The notes under the pieces were generated by a model, which searched no databases, was not told the origin of the DNA, and saw only the letters and a list, made by a program, of their open reading frames with translations. DNA of 64,000 nucleotides. Source: Actinoplanes sp. N902-109. Its GTDB lineage: Bacteria > Actinomycetota > Actinomycetes > Mycobacteriales > Micromonosporaceae. The translations under genes and the position numbers were made by a program. This document shows positions 9,149 to 17,554 of the stretch, one piece after another. The first letter of the stretch is position 1. Each line of letters starts with the position of its first letter. The stretch is taken from the NCBI RefSeq assembly GCF_000389965.1, contig NC_021191.1, positions 6,077,501 to 6,141,500 of the forward strand. Direction: 5' to 3'.

Positions 9149-10282
9149 GTGCGCCGACCTCTGCTCGCATCGTTCGCTGTGCTGGTCCTGGTCCTGGGCC
9201 TGGCAGCCTGCGGCACCGCCGACACTCCGGCCGGCCCGGCCGCCCCGGGTGGCCTGTCCCCCGTCAAGCTGCAACTCCAGTGGTTCTTCCAGGCCCAGTT
9301 CGCCGGGTACATCGCCGCGGTGGACAAGGGCTTCTACCGGGAACAGGGCCTCGACGTCCAGCTGCTCGAGGGCGGCGTCGACATCGTCCCGCAGACCGTG
9401 CTGGCCCAGGGCAAGGCGGACTACGCGGTCGCCTGGGTGCCCAAGGCGCTGGCCTCGCGCGAGCAGGGCGCGGGCATCACCGACGTGGGCCAGATCTTCG
9501 CCCGCTCCGGCACCTACCAGGTCGCGTGGAAGGACAGCGGCATCACCGGCCCGGCCGGCTTCAAGGGCAGGAAGATCGGCAACTGGGGCTTCGGCAACGA
9601 GTTCGAGCTGTTCGCCGGCATGACCGGCGCCGGGCTCGACCCGGGCAAGGACGTCACCCTGGTGCAGCAGCAGTTCGACATGCAGGCGCTGCTCAAGAAG
9701 GAGATCGACGCGGCCCAGGCGATGAGCTACAACGAGTACGCCCAGCTGCTGGAGGCCACGAACCCGGCCACCGGCAAGCTGTACACCGCCGACGATTTCA
9801 CGGTCATCGACTGGAAGAACAACGGCTCGGCCATGCTGCAGGACGCCGTGTGGGCCAACACCGGCAAGCTCGGGGACGCGGCCTACCAGCAGCAGACCGT
9901 CAAGTTCCTGACCGCGACCGTCCAGGGCTGGGCCTACTGCCGCGACCACCCGCAGGAGTGCCGCGACCTCGTGGTGGCCCGCGGTTCCAAGCTCGGCAAG
10001 TCGCACCAGCTCTGGCAGATGAACGAGGTCAACAAGCTCATCTGGCCCGCGCCGGACGGCATCGGCCTGGTCCAGGAGAAGGACTGGAAGCAGACAGTGG
10101 ACATCTGCCTGACCGCCAGGAACCAGACCGGCGACACGGTCCTGACCAAGCAGCCCGACGGTACGGCCTACACCAACGACTACCTGCAGCAGGCCCTGAC
10201 CCGGGCGAAGGCCGCGGGCGTCGACGTCACCGGCACCGCCTTCCAGCCACAGACGGTGACCCTGACCGCCGGCGGCGCCTGA
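9149..10282 (+). CDS. ABC transporter substrate-binding lipoprotein, NMT1/THI5-like
   Basis: 377-residue exported protein with a lipoprotein signal (hydrophobic stretch, then LAAC with Cys21 as lipidation site). The mature protein starts with the NMT1/THI5-like fold signature LQLQWFFQAQFAGYIAA and KGFYREQGL. Relatives bind thiamine-pyrimidine (ThiY), riboflavin (RibY) or other small aromatic rings, which fits import of a pyrimidine or hydantoin for the enzymes upstream. It is the last gene of the operon. GTG start with GAGGAG upstream. Confidence 0.87.
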   Translation: MRRPLLASFAVLVLVLGLAACGTADTPAGPAAPGGLSPVKLQLQWFFQAQFAGYIAAVDKGFYREQGLDVQLLEGGVDIVPQTVLAQGKADYAVAWVPKALASREQGAGITDVGQIFARSGTYQVAWKDSGITGPAGFKGRKIGNWGFGNEFELFAGMTGAGLDPGKDVTLVQQQFDMQALLKKEIDAAQAMSYNEYAQLLEATNPATGKLYTADDFTVIDWKNNGSAMLQDAVWANTGKLGDAAYQQQTVKFLTATVQGWAYCRDHPQECRDLVVARGSKLGKSHQLWQMNEVNKLIWPAPDGIGLVQEKDWKQTVDICLTARNQTGDTVLTKQPDGTAYTNDYLQQALTRAKAAGVDVTGTAFQPQTVTLTAGGA

Positions 10283-10289
10283 GCCGCGT

Positions 10290-10313
10290 CCGCCGGGCGC
10301 GTGTGGCCGGCGG
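10290..10313 (+). terminator. Weak stem-loop after the pyrimidine operon
   Basis: CCGCCGG (10290-10296) and CCGGCGG (10307-10313) form a 7-bp stem with a 10-base loop eight bases after the lipoprotein stop, with no T run. It may end the operon; a weak call. Confidence 0.4.
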
Positions 10314-10409
10314 GCCGCGACCTGGTATAGAAGATCGGGTTCGCCGGTGTTGGCGGACCTGTGACGGTGAGGGTGCTGTCACAGAGCGTCGCAGCCCTGG
10401 AGAGCCACC

Positions 10410-12041
10410 GTGGACACCGCCGCCCGGGTACGCCCGCTGACCCGGTCCGACCCCGAGCGGCTCGGCGCCTACCGGCTCGTCGGGCGGCTCGGCTCGGGCG
10501 GCATGGGCATCGTCTACCTGGCGTGGGACCCGGCGGGTGGGCCGGTGGCGATCAAGCTGGTGCACGCCGCGCTCACCCACGAGCCGGAGTTCGCCGCCCG
10601 GTTCCGCAGCGAGGTCAACCGCGCCCGGCAGGTCCCGCCCTTCTGTACGGCCGAGGTGCTCGACGTCGACCTCGACCACCAGCCGCCGTACGTGGTCTTC
10701 GAGTATGTCGACGGCCCGGACCTGGCCGAGGTCGTCGGGACGCGGGGGCCGTTGCGGGCCGCCGCCCTGCAGTCGCTCGCCGTCGGGGTGGCCACGGCGC
10801 TGCGCGGCATCCACGGCGCCGGCGTGGTGCACCGCGACCTGAAGCCGGAGAACGTGCTGCTCGCCCCGGGCAGCCCCAAGGTCATCGACTTCGGCATCGC
10901 GCACGCCTTCGAGCCCACCAGCCGGCACACCCGCGCCGACGACCTGGTGGGCACGGTCGCCTACATGGCCCCGGAACGCTTCACCGACGAGTCCGGCACC
11001 GCCGGCGTGACGGCAGCCGCGGACGTGTTCGCCTGGGGCTGCGTGGTGACCTACGCCGGCCTGGGCCGCACCCCGTTCCGCGGTGACTCCCCCGCCGCGA
11101 CCGCGGGCCGCATCCTGACCCAGCCGCCGCAGCTCGACGGTCTGCCGCAACCGCTGCGCGCCGTGGTGGCCCGCAGCCTGGCCAAGGACCCGGCCGACCG
11201 GCCGACCGCCCGCGAGCTGGTCGACCTGCTCCTCGACGACCGCCCCACCGGCCTGTCCGCCGCGCCACCCGCGGTGCCGGCCGGCAACGCCCCACCCCAC
11301 GAGGTCGCGCCCGTTCTCGGGGCGGGGAAAGCAGCGCGGCGGCGGCTCTTCGTCGCAGCGGTGGCGGTGGCGTTGCTCGGCGGCGCCACCGGCACAGCCA
11401 TTGCCATGTCCCGCGGCGACGACCCGGCCGCCACCACCGCCCCGGCCACCGGGCCGTCCGGCAGCTCCCCCGGACCGGCCGGCGGCCCGGCGAGCGGCAC
11501 AAGCCCGTCAGCCACCGCGGCACCCCGGCAGTCAGCGCGCCCACCAGCGGCGAACCGCCCGTCCACCCGTCCGCCGGGCAGCGCCCCGGCGCCGGGGCCC
11601 ACCGGTGCCCGGCCGGCCGGCAGCGCGCCTGCCGGTGCCGCGTCCGCCAACCCGGGCGGGCGCAACCTGGCGCTCGGCAGGCTGGCGTCGGCATCCAGCT
11701 CGGAGTCCGACACCTGGCTGCCGAAGTTCGCGGTCGACGGCGACGCCCGGAGCCGCTGGAGCAGCGGCTTCAGCGACCCGCAGTGGCTGGTCGTCGATCT
11801 GGGCGCCCGCTGGCGGCTCACCGAGATCACACTGAGCTGGGAGAACGCCCACGCCGTGGCCTACCGGGTGCAGCTGTCCACCGACCGCAAGACCTGGACG
11901 TCGGTCTACCGCACGTCCGCGGGCCAGGGCGGCACCCTGACGATCGAGGCGCACCAGGCCGTCGCCCGCTACGTCCGGGTCTACTGCACCGAGCGCAGCA
12001 ACCAGTACGGCTACTCGCTGTACGAGGTCGAGGTCCGCTGA
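10410..12041 (+). CDS. Transmembrane Ser/Thr protein kinase with extracellular discoidin (F5/8 type C) domain
   Basis: 543 residues in three parts. Residues about 20-280 are a PASTA-less Hanks-type kinase: the glycine loop GRLGSGGMG, Lys49 (VAIKL), HRDLKPEN with the catalytic Asp, DFG and the APE-like APERF. A membrane helix lies at about 311-333, followed by an external Pro/Ser/Ala linker. From about 416 to the end is a coagulation-factor 5/8 C (discoidin) beta-sandwich, GRNLALGRLASASSS to EVEV, a fold that usually binds glycans. The likely role is sensing cell-wall or exogenous sugar and signalling by phosphorylation. GTG start with GGAGAG upstream; a TATAGA box lies at 10326-10331. Ligand and targets are unknown. 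Confidence 0.88.
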   Translation: MDTAARVRPLTRSDPERLGAYRLVGRLGSGGMGIVYLAWDPAGGPVAIKLVHAALTHEPEFAARFRSEVNRARQVPPFCTAEVLDVDLDHQPPYVVFEYVDGPDLAEVVGTRGPLRAAALQSLAVGVATALRGIHGAGVVHRDLKPENVLLAPGSPKVIDFGIAHAFEPTSRHTRADDLVGTVAYMAPERFTDESGTAGVTAAADVFAWGCVVTYAGLGRTPFRGDSPAATAGRILTQPPQLDGLPQPLRAVVARSLAKDPADRPTARELVDLLLDDRPTGLSAAPPAVPAGNAPPHEVAPVLGAGKAARRRLFVAAVAVALLGGATGTAIAMSRGDDPAATTAPATGPSGSSPGPAGGPASGTSPSATAAPRQSARPPAANRPSTRPPGSAPAPGPTGARPAGSAPAGAASANPGGRNLALGRLASASSSESDTWLPKFAVDGDARSRWSSGFSDPQWLVVDLGARWRLTEITLSWENAHAVAYRVQLSTDRKTWTSVYRTSAGQGGTLTIEAHQAVARYVRVYCTERSNQYGYSLYEVEVR

Positions 12042-12076
12042 CCGTCACAGGCGACTGGGTATCGGGGTCAGCTGGG

Positions 12077-12844
12077 TTACAGCGGCACCAGCCGGGCCGC
12101 CAGGGCCACGGCGTTGAGGTCACCGTGGCGCAGGCGGGCGGCGGCGGCACCCTCACCGAGGCTGACGAGGCGATCCGCGGCCGTGTCGAGCAGCGCGGCG
12201 TCGCCGCTGAGCATCTTGCGGGCCAGCGCGGCCTGGGTCGGGCTGAGTTCGGCGTACGCACAGTTGTCCAGCGCTGTGATGGTCTCCTCGTCGAGCGTAC
12301 CGGCCAGCGCCCGCTCGGTGACGACGCGCAGCAGCCAGGACGGCCACCAGCTGTAGCGGCCGATGAGATGGCCCGAGCGGACCGCCTCGGCCGGGGTCTG
12401 CCCGCCGTCGAGCAGGCGCAGGGCCAGCGGGATGTCGAAGCGTTCGAGCCGCAGGGCCGTGACGAACAGCCGTTGCAGGCGGCCGGCCCCGACCAGCGGG
12501 GCGGCCGCTGTCGCCGCGCCGGCGTAGTCCCCGCGCAGGGCGGTCAGGACGATTGCGGCCTCGTCGGTGGTGATGGCCGCGCCGGTGGAGCGTTCCTCGA
12601 TGCGGATCAGGGTGCGGGCGAGCCGGTCGACCGCCTCCTGCGCCTGGGTGGCGCGGTCGGCGACGGCCGGGCGTTCCAGGTGGCGGATGACCGTGTCGGT
12701 GGCGATCTTCACCTCGCGGCGTAGCAGCGGCGCCTGGATGCGCGGCGACACCAGGTCGCTGATCCCCTCGACCAGCATGGGCGCGTCAAAAGTGTCGGAC
12801 GCTTCGAGAAAACCCGCCCACCAATGTACGTCGTGCGCCTCCAC
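12077..12844 (-). CDS. Hypothetical alpha-helical protein
   Basis: 255-residue protein I do not recognise. It is soluble, rich in Ala, Leu and Arg, and appears all helical, with several heptad-like stretches but no signal peptide or membrane segment. It is convergent with the discoidin kinase gene (35-bp gap). The first 22 codons are less G/C-biased than the rest, so translation may start at the ATG at 12778 instead of the GTG at 12844; neither has a clear ribosome binding site. No function is proposed. Confidence 0.6.
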   Translation of the reverse strand: MEAHDVHWWAGFLEASDTFDAPMLVEGISDLVSPRIQAPLLRREVKIATDTVIRHLERPAVADRATQAQEAVDRLARTLIRIEERSTGAAITTDEAAIVLTALRGDYAGAATAAAPLVGAGRLQRLFVTALRLERFDIPLALRLLDGGQTPAEAVRSGHLIGRYSWWPSWLLRVVTERALAGTLDEETITALDNCAYAELSPTQAALARKMLSGDAALLDTAADRLVSLGEGAAAARLRHGDLNAVALAARLVPL

Positions 12845-12907
12845 GTCTTCTGTATCGGCGGGCCGGCCGGGCCCTTGAGCATCAAGCGCCCGGCCGTCCC
12901 CGCCCGG

Positions 12908-13215
12908 TCACTGCGCGGACGGGGTGAGAACCACCTGGGCGGTGCCGGATGGAACCGGTGCAGCCGCTGGACGTGGACAGCGGGTGGCCGCGCTGGTCGT
13001 GCCCGAGGATGGAGGTCACGGTGACCCGGGCGCAGTCGACCGGCTGAACGGCTGGTCCGGGGCGGGTGTGACGAACGAGGCCTGGGGGGGCCATCGTGCC
13101 CACCGGCAGGATGAGCTCGGCGGCGCCCCAGCGGCCGGCCGGATCGGTCACTCCATGTGGTCAGTCCGGTGGCGACCAGCGTCAGCGCGGACACGCCGGT
13201 GAGCAGGCGCTTCAT
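12908..13215 (-). pseudogene. Frameshifted remnant of a small secreted protein
   Basis: An ATG at 13215 with a strong ribosome binding site (GAGGAGAGG) starts a clear signal peptide (KRLLTGVSALTLVATG). The strongly G/C3-biased frame then shifts near 13150 into GRWGAAELILPVGTM and VDCARVTVTSILG. It shifts again, probably between 12930 and 12970, into a third frame that ends GTAQVVLTPSAQ before a stop at 12908-12910. Put together these give a secreted protein of about 100 residues. Two frameshifts suggest a dead gene, or sequencing errors in a GC-rich run. The protein family is not recognised. Confidence 0.5.
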
Positions 13216-13325
13216 CACCTCTCCTCAGAACCGCAGAGTGTCGAGGTACCGGAAACCGACCGGGGCCGTGGTCAGCGCGTACGGCGTGCAAGTCCGGCAT
13301 GGACCGGCTCTGCGACCCTGGCGGT

Positions 13326-13877
13326 ATGACCGCGAGCACGCTGCTGAGCCTGTCCTCATTGGTGGTGTCCGTCCTGGCCCTCGTCGTGTCCGGCGGGGTC
13401 GCCGTCCGGCAGCTGGTCCGCATGCGGCACAGCAACATGCTGCCGGTGGCGCTGGACCTGTTCCGCGAGTTCCGCACCGAGCAGTTCCGCGCGGACATGC
13501 GCTACCTCGTCGAGCGGTTGTGGACCGACTGGCCACCCGGCGGGACCGGGGTGCTCGACCTGCCCGACGAGCCGCGCGCCCGGGTGGTCCGGGTGGCGAG
13601 CTACTTCAACAATGTCGGCGTGCTCGTGGCCAACGGGGTGGTCGACGAGCGGATGGTCCGCGGGTTCATGGGTCAGTCGGTGCTGCGGGCCTGGGACCGG
13701 GTAGCGCCGTTCCTGCGGGTCGAGCGCACCCGCCGGAGCGACCCGGCGTACAACGCCTACTTCGAGCATCTGGCCGCCCGCAGCATCGCCGTGCCACCGG
13801 TGCCGGGCCTGGAGCAGGTGCCGGAAGGCTGGTCGTACGACGTCACACCGTACGTACGCCCGTCGCAGCAGCCGTGA
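13326..13877 (+). CDS. DUF4760-like membrane-anchored protein
   Basis: 183 residues. One N-terminal membrane helix (SLSSLVVSVLALVVSGGVAV) is followed by a soluble region with LFREFRTEQFRADMRYL, an RVVRVASYFNNVG segment and WDRVAPFLRVER. This resembles the DUF4760 family, whose function is unknown. The ATG at 13326 is chosen because the hydrophobic helix begins just after it. It stands alone between the frameshifted remnant and a repeat array. Confidence 0.65.
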   Translation: MTASTLLSLSSLVVSVLALVVSGGVAVRQLVRMRHSNMLPVALDLFREFRTEQFRADMRYLVERLWTDWPPGGTGVLDLPDEPRARVVRVASYFNNVGVLVANGVVDERMVRGFMGQSVLRAWDRVAPFLRVERTRRSDPAYNAYFEHLAARSIAVPPVPGLEQVPEGWSYDVTPYVRPSQQP

Positions 13878-13900
13878 CCCCGGCGGCCGGCGGCGCCGGC

Positions 13901-13960
13901 ACGTCCGCGGCGCCGGCACGTCCGCGGCGCCGTCACGTCCGCGGCGCCGTCACGTCCGCG
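13901..13960. repeat. 17-bp tandem repeat array, about 3.6 copies
   Basis: Unit ACGTCCGCGGCGCCGKC, copies at 13901-13917, 13918-13934, 13935-13951 and a partial one from 13952. The array begins 24 bp after the stop of the DUF4760-like gene and is part of a 223-bp gene-free stretch; nothing else is apparent in the rest of that gap. Each unit contains the self-complementary CCGCGG. See the finding on recurrent 17-bp periods. Confidence 0.9.
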
Positions 13961-14100
13961 GCGGGGCAGCCGCCGGGCGTCGCTTCGCCGGGTCGGCCGA
14001 AAGGCATAGCGCGCGATGGCAAGCCCGGCCTGGGGCCGGATGCGCCGGTGGGACCCCGCTGGCGATGCTGAGGTCCGCTGTTCCGACAAGGGGGATCCGA

Positions 14101-14711
14101 TGACGACCGAGCCGCTCGCGCCCGCCGACGCCCTGGTCCTGGACTATCTCGCCACGCTGTGGGCGGCCACCGACGACATCGAGCCGGAGCTGCGCGACGA
14201 GCTGATGACCACCGTGGCCGACTACATCGCCATGCGCCGGCCGGTGCCGGGTGAGCCGGGCGCTGACCCTACGCCGCTCCTGCGCCGGCTCGGGCCGCCT
14301 GAGGCGCTCGCCGCTGCCGTCCGCCGGGGCCGCATCCCGCTGCACCTGCGCCGCCCGGCAGCGCTCGCCGTGCCGGTGGCCGCGCCCCGGACCGGCGGCT
14401 CGGGCCCGGAGATCGCCGCGCTGGCCCTGCTGACCGCGGGCTCGGTGGTGCTGCCCGGGGCCGGACCGCTGGCCGGGCTGGTGCTGGCCTCCGCGTCACC
14501 GCGCTGGGCACCCGCGCAGAAGGTCGCCGCCTGGGTCCTCGCCGCCGGGCCGATGCTGCTCTCGGCCGCCGTGCTGGCGGGCGCCATGGTCATGGGTGGG
14601 GGCTTCGCCGTCATGACCCTCGGTTACGCCGCAACGGTGGTGGGCGCGTTCCTGGCGGCGCTCACCCTGCTCCCCGGCCTGACCAGCCGCCGGGCCGCGT
14701 ACCCTGGGTGA
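14101..14711 (+). CDS. HAAS-domain membrane protein
   Basis: 203 residues. The N-terminal helical part (LDYLATLWAATDDIEPELRDELMTTV) resembles the HAAS (DUF1700-type) signalling domain often paired with PadR regulators. It is followed by a linker and four hydrophobic segments from about residue 105 (ALALLTAGSVVLPGAG, LAGLVLASAS, VAAWVLAAGPMLL, VGAFLAALTLL). GGGGGATCC precedes the ATG. No PadR gene is adjacent. Family call is moderate; function unknown. Confidence 0.65.
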
Positions 14712-14726
14712 CCCTGTCCCGGGCGG

Positions 14727-16190
14727 CTACCCGGCCGTCCCGGGCCGCTGTTCCGCCGACCCGGGCGGCTGTTCCGCCGTTCCGGGCGGCTGTTGCCCCG
14801 CTCCGGGCGGCTGGTGCCCCGTTCCGGGCGGCTGCTCACCGACGGGCCGTATGGGAGCGTTAACAACACGCGCCGCGGCGGCCGACAGCGGATCGGTGAG
14901 CAGCGGCTCGAACGCCAGCTCGGCCGCACCGATCAACGCGGCGTCGGCGCCCAGCGCCGAGGCCCGTACCTGCAGGTGCTCGCGGGATGCGGGCAGCGCC
15001 ATCGAGTCCAGCCGCCGGTGGATCGCCGCCCACCCGGCGGTGACCAGCGTACTCAGCGTGCCGCCGAACACCACGATGTCCGGGTTGAACACGTTGACCA
15101 GGTTGGCCACGCCGAACCCGAGCCAGTCCCCCACCCGGTCCAGCGCCGCCCGCGCCCGCGCGTCGCCACCCTCGGCCGCGGCGATCACCTGCCGGCACGC
15201 CGCCATCGGCGCCAGCCGCTCGTTGCCCAGCCGCTCGTTGCCCAGCCGTCCTTCGAAGCCCGGCAGTCCTTCGAAGCCCGGCCGCTCGGCGCCCGGCCGG
15301 TCGCCCGCCGGGGTTGCCGCGAGGCGTAGCAGCTGATCGGTGCCGATCTCGGTCTCCCAGCACCCGCGCGAGCCGCAGCCGCAGCGCCGTCCGGACGGGT
15401 TGACCACCATGTGGCCCACCTTGCCGCTGTGCCCGCGGTGCCCGACGATCAACCGGCCACCGGTGACGATGCCCGCGCTGACGCCGACGTCGCCGTGCAG
15501 GTAGACCACGTCGTCGATGCCCGCCGCCACGCCGCGGGTGTGCTCGGCCAGCGCCGCCAGGTCGGCCAGGTCGCCGAGCTCGAACGGCACCACCAGGGCC
15601 GCCTCGAGCGCCGCGGTCAGCCCCTCGTCGGCGACCCCCACGTCGAGCGTGCCGTCGTCGGCGCGGGTGGTGTCCGCGACCGCGACCGCGCCGCCGGCAC
15701 AGAGCGTGTCGCCCTCGGGGGTGAGTTCACGAGCCAGACCGGCGAGCAACGGTACGACGCCGAGCAGCGTCGACCCGCGCGGGCGGGGCGCGTCGCGCAC
15801 GTCGAGGATCCGGCCGCCGAGACCGACGCGGGCAGCTCGCACGAGGTCGGCCTCGATGCTCAACGCGAGCGCGTAGACCGCCGCGGAGCGGGGGCTGACC
15901 ACCAGCGAGGGCCGCCCGGCCCGGCGGGTGACGGTGGGCGCCTCCTCGGTGACCAGGCCGGAGGCGGTCAGGTCGGTGGCGAGGGCGCCGATGGTGCTGC
16001 GGTTGAGCCCGAGGCTCGTGGTGAGTTCCGCGCGCGACGTCGGCCCGTGCACATGGACGTAGCGCAGCACCGCCCCGAGGTTCTGCCGGCGGATCTCGTC
16101 CTGACCGGCGGCCGGGGCCGGGGGCGCGGGTGCCTGCTGGTCGGCGGTCGCCGGACCCGTACGCAGCCCGCGGCGGAGCGGGATGACCAC
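14727..16190 (-). CDS. ROK-family transcriptional repressor
   Basis: 487 residues. An N-terminal winged helix (SRAELTTSLGLNRSTIGALATDL) is followed by a ROK sugar-kinase-like domain with the ROK zinc/sugar signature GHRGHSGKVGHM and CGCGSRGCWE. It probably represses the sugar importer operon upstream (16.4-20.4 kb) until a sugar binds. The GTG at 16190 has AAAGGAG seven bases upstream; frames beyond it run into the 17-bp repeat array and are not coding-like. Two in-frame duplications lie in the domain (PGFEG twice at 18-bp spacing, LGNER twice at 15 bp). The C-terminus is a proline/glutamine tail with repeated QPPG. Confidence 0.87.
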   Translation of the reverse strand: MVIPLRRGLRTGPATADQQAPAPPAPAAGQDEIRRQNLGAVLRYVHVHGPTSRAELTTSLGLNRSTIGALATDLTASGLVTEEAPTVTRRAGRPSLVVSPRSAAVYALALSIEADLVRAARVGLGGRILDVRDAPRPRGSTLLGVVPLLAGLARELTPEGDTLCAGGAVAVADTTRADDGTLDVGVADEGLTAALEAALVVPFELGDLADLAALAEHTRGVAAGIDDVVYLHGDVGVSAGIVTGGRLIVGHRGHSGKVGHMVVNPSGRRCGCGSRGCWETEIGTDQLLRLAATPAGDRPGAERPGFEGLPGFEGRLGNERLGNERLAPMAACRQVIAAAEGGDARARAALDRVGDWLGFGVANLVNVFNPDIVVFGGTLSTLVTAGWAAIHRRLDSMALPASREHLQVRASALGADAALIGAAELAFEPLLTDPLSAAAARVVNAPIRPVGEQPPGTGHQPPGAGQQPPGTAEQPPGSAEQRPGTAG

Positions 16191-16245
16191 CAGCGGGCTC
16201 CTTTCCGGGCCGATGTAACAGTTGAACGGACCTACCGCATTCAAC

Positions 16246-16302
16246 GACGAACCCAGTCCGACGGCGAACCCGGTCCAACGGCGAACCCAGTCCAACGGCG
16301 AA
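16246..16302. repeat. 17-bp tandem repeat array, 3.4 copies
   Basis: Units at 16246-16262, 16263-16279 and 16280-16296 plus GGCGAA; consensus GGCGAACCCAGTCCAAC. It lies upstream of the ROK gene and directly abuts the terminator hairpin of the sugar importer operon. Confidence 0.9.
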
Positions 16303-16331
16303 GGGTCCCCGGAGACGGACTCCGGGGACCC
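16303..16331 (-). terminator. Perfect 12-bp stem terminator of the sugar importer operon
   Basis: GGGTCCCCGGAG (16303-16314) and CTCCGGGGACCC (16320-16331) pair perfectly around the loop ACGGA, 52 bp after the chvE stop codon. No T run, as usual in high-GC actinomycetes. It separates the importer operon from the ROK gene. Confidence 0.75.
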
Positions 16332-16383
16332 AAGGGCCGTCCAGTGGTGTTACCTGGCGTGGCTGATCACTGCGGGGCGATCG

Positions 16384-17496
16384 TCACTTCTTGGTGAGCG
16401 GGCCCAGCGTGGGGTCGTTCGCGTACGCCTCGGCCGCGTTGTCCTTGGTCACGGCGACCGGCGGCAGCAGGTAGGTCGGGACGACCTTGGTGCCGTTGTT
16501 GTACGACTTGGTGTCGTTGATCTGCGGGTCACTGCCGGCCTGGAGGGACTTGACCATGTTGATGGTCTCCTTCACCAGGTTGCGGGTGTCCTTGTTGATC
16601 GTCATGTACTGCTCGCCGTTCATGATCGACTTGACGGACTCAACCTCGGAGTCCTGACCGGTCACCACGGGGACGGGCTTGCCGGCGCTCTTGACCGACT
16701 GGATGATCGCGCGGGCCAGGGTGTCGTTCGGGGACAGCACACCGTCCAGCGTCTTGCTGCCGTAGGTCGAGGTCAGCAGCTGGTCCATGCGGGCCTGCGC
16801 ACCCTCGGCCTTCCAGCCCTGGATGGCAACCTGCTTGACGTCCTTCTGACCCGAGCCGACGACGACGTTGCCCTTGTCGATCTCCGGCTTGAGCACGTCC
16901 ATCGCACCGTTGAAGAACACACCGGCGTTGTTGTCGTCGGGCGAGCCCGCGAACAGCTCGATGGTGTACGGGCCGTTCGGCTTCTTCTTCTTCATGCCGT
17001 CCAGCAGGGCCTGGCCCTGGAGCTGGCCGACCTTGAAGTTGTCGAACGCGACGTAGTAGTCGAGGTCGGCGGTGTTCAGGATCAGGCGGTCGTACGCGAT
17101 GACCTTGGCACCGGCGGCGTGGGCCGCGGCGACCTGGGTCGACAGCTGCGCGGCGTCGGTCGCGCCGATGACGATGACCTTGGCACCCTTGGTCGTCATC
17201 GAGGTGATCTGGGCCTGCTGGTCGGCAACCGTGGTGGACGCGCCGGCGTACTGCACGTCGCTCTGGAAGCCGGCCTCCTTCAGGCCGCTGGTGAACAGGT
17301 CACCGGCGAGGACCCAGTTCTCCGAGGTCTTCGCGGGCAGCGCCACACCGATCAGCGAGTTCGCCGCGAAGCCCTTGGTGGAGCCGCTGTCGCCGCCGCT
17401 GCTGCTGCTGTCACCGTCGCGGCCGGAGCCACAGGCGGTCAATGCCAGCATCGCGATGGCGCCGACGGCCACCGACTTGCCGAGGAAGTTACGCAC
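16384..17496 (-). CDS. chvE: Sugar ABC transporter substrate-binding lipoprotein (ChvE/XylF type)
   Basis: 370-residue periplasmic-binding-protein-like lipoprotein with lipobox LTAC (Cys22) and a Ser/Gly-rich spacer. The mature domain shows SENWVLAGD, AQITSMTTKGAKVIVIGATD, AYDRLI and FFNGAMDVL, typical of ChvE/XylF multiple-monosaccharide binders. In the leftward operon mmsA-mmsB-chvE it is last. The GTG start (17494-17496) follows GAAGGG. The sugar (xylose, glucose, arabinose and others) is not determined by sequence. Confidence 0.88.
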   Translation of the reverse strand: MRNFLGKSVAVGAIAMLALTACGSGRDGDSSSSGGDSGSTKGFAANSLIGVALPAKTSENWVLAGDLFTSGLKEAGFQSDVQYAGASTTVADQQAQITSMTTKGAKVIVIGATDAAQLSTQVAAAHAAGAKVIAYDRLILNTADLDYYVAFDNFKVGQLQGQALLDGMKKKKPNGPYTIELFAGSPDDNNAGVFFNGAMDVLKPEIDKGNVVVGSGQKDVKQVAIQGWKAEGAQARMDQLLTSTYGSKTLDGVLSPNDTLARAIIQSVKSAGKPVPVVTGQDSEVESVKSIMNGEQYMTINKDTRNLVKETINMVKSLQAGSDPQINDTKSYNNGTKVVPTYLLPPVAVTKDNAAEAYANDPTLGPLTKK

Positions 17497-17554
17497 GGGG
17501 GTTAACCCTTCTTGGTTGAGGTGTTGCTGGGGTGAGAGGGGGTGGTGGCCGGGA

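Noticed and set aside
13901..13960. Possible CRISPR array
   Set aside because: Units are directly adjacent with no spacers and no cas genes are present; the same holds for the other arrays.
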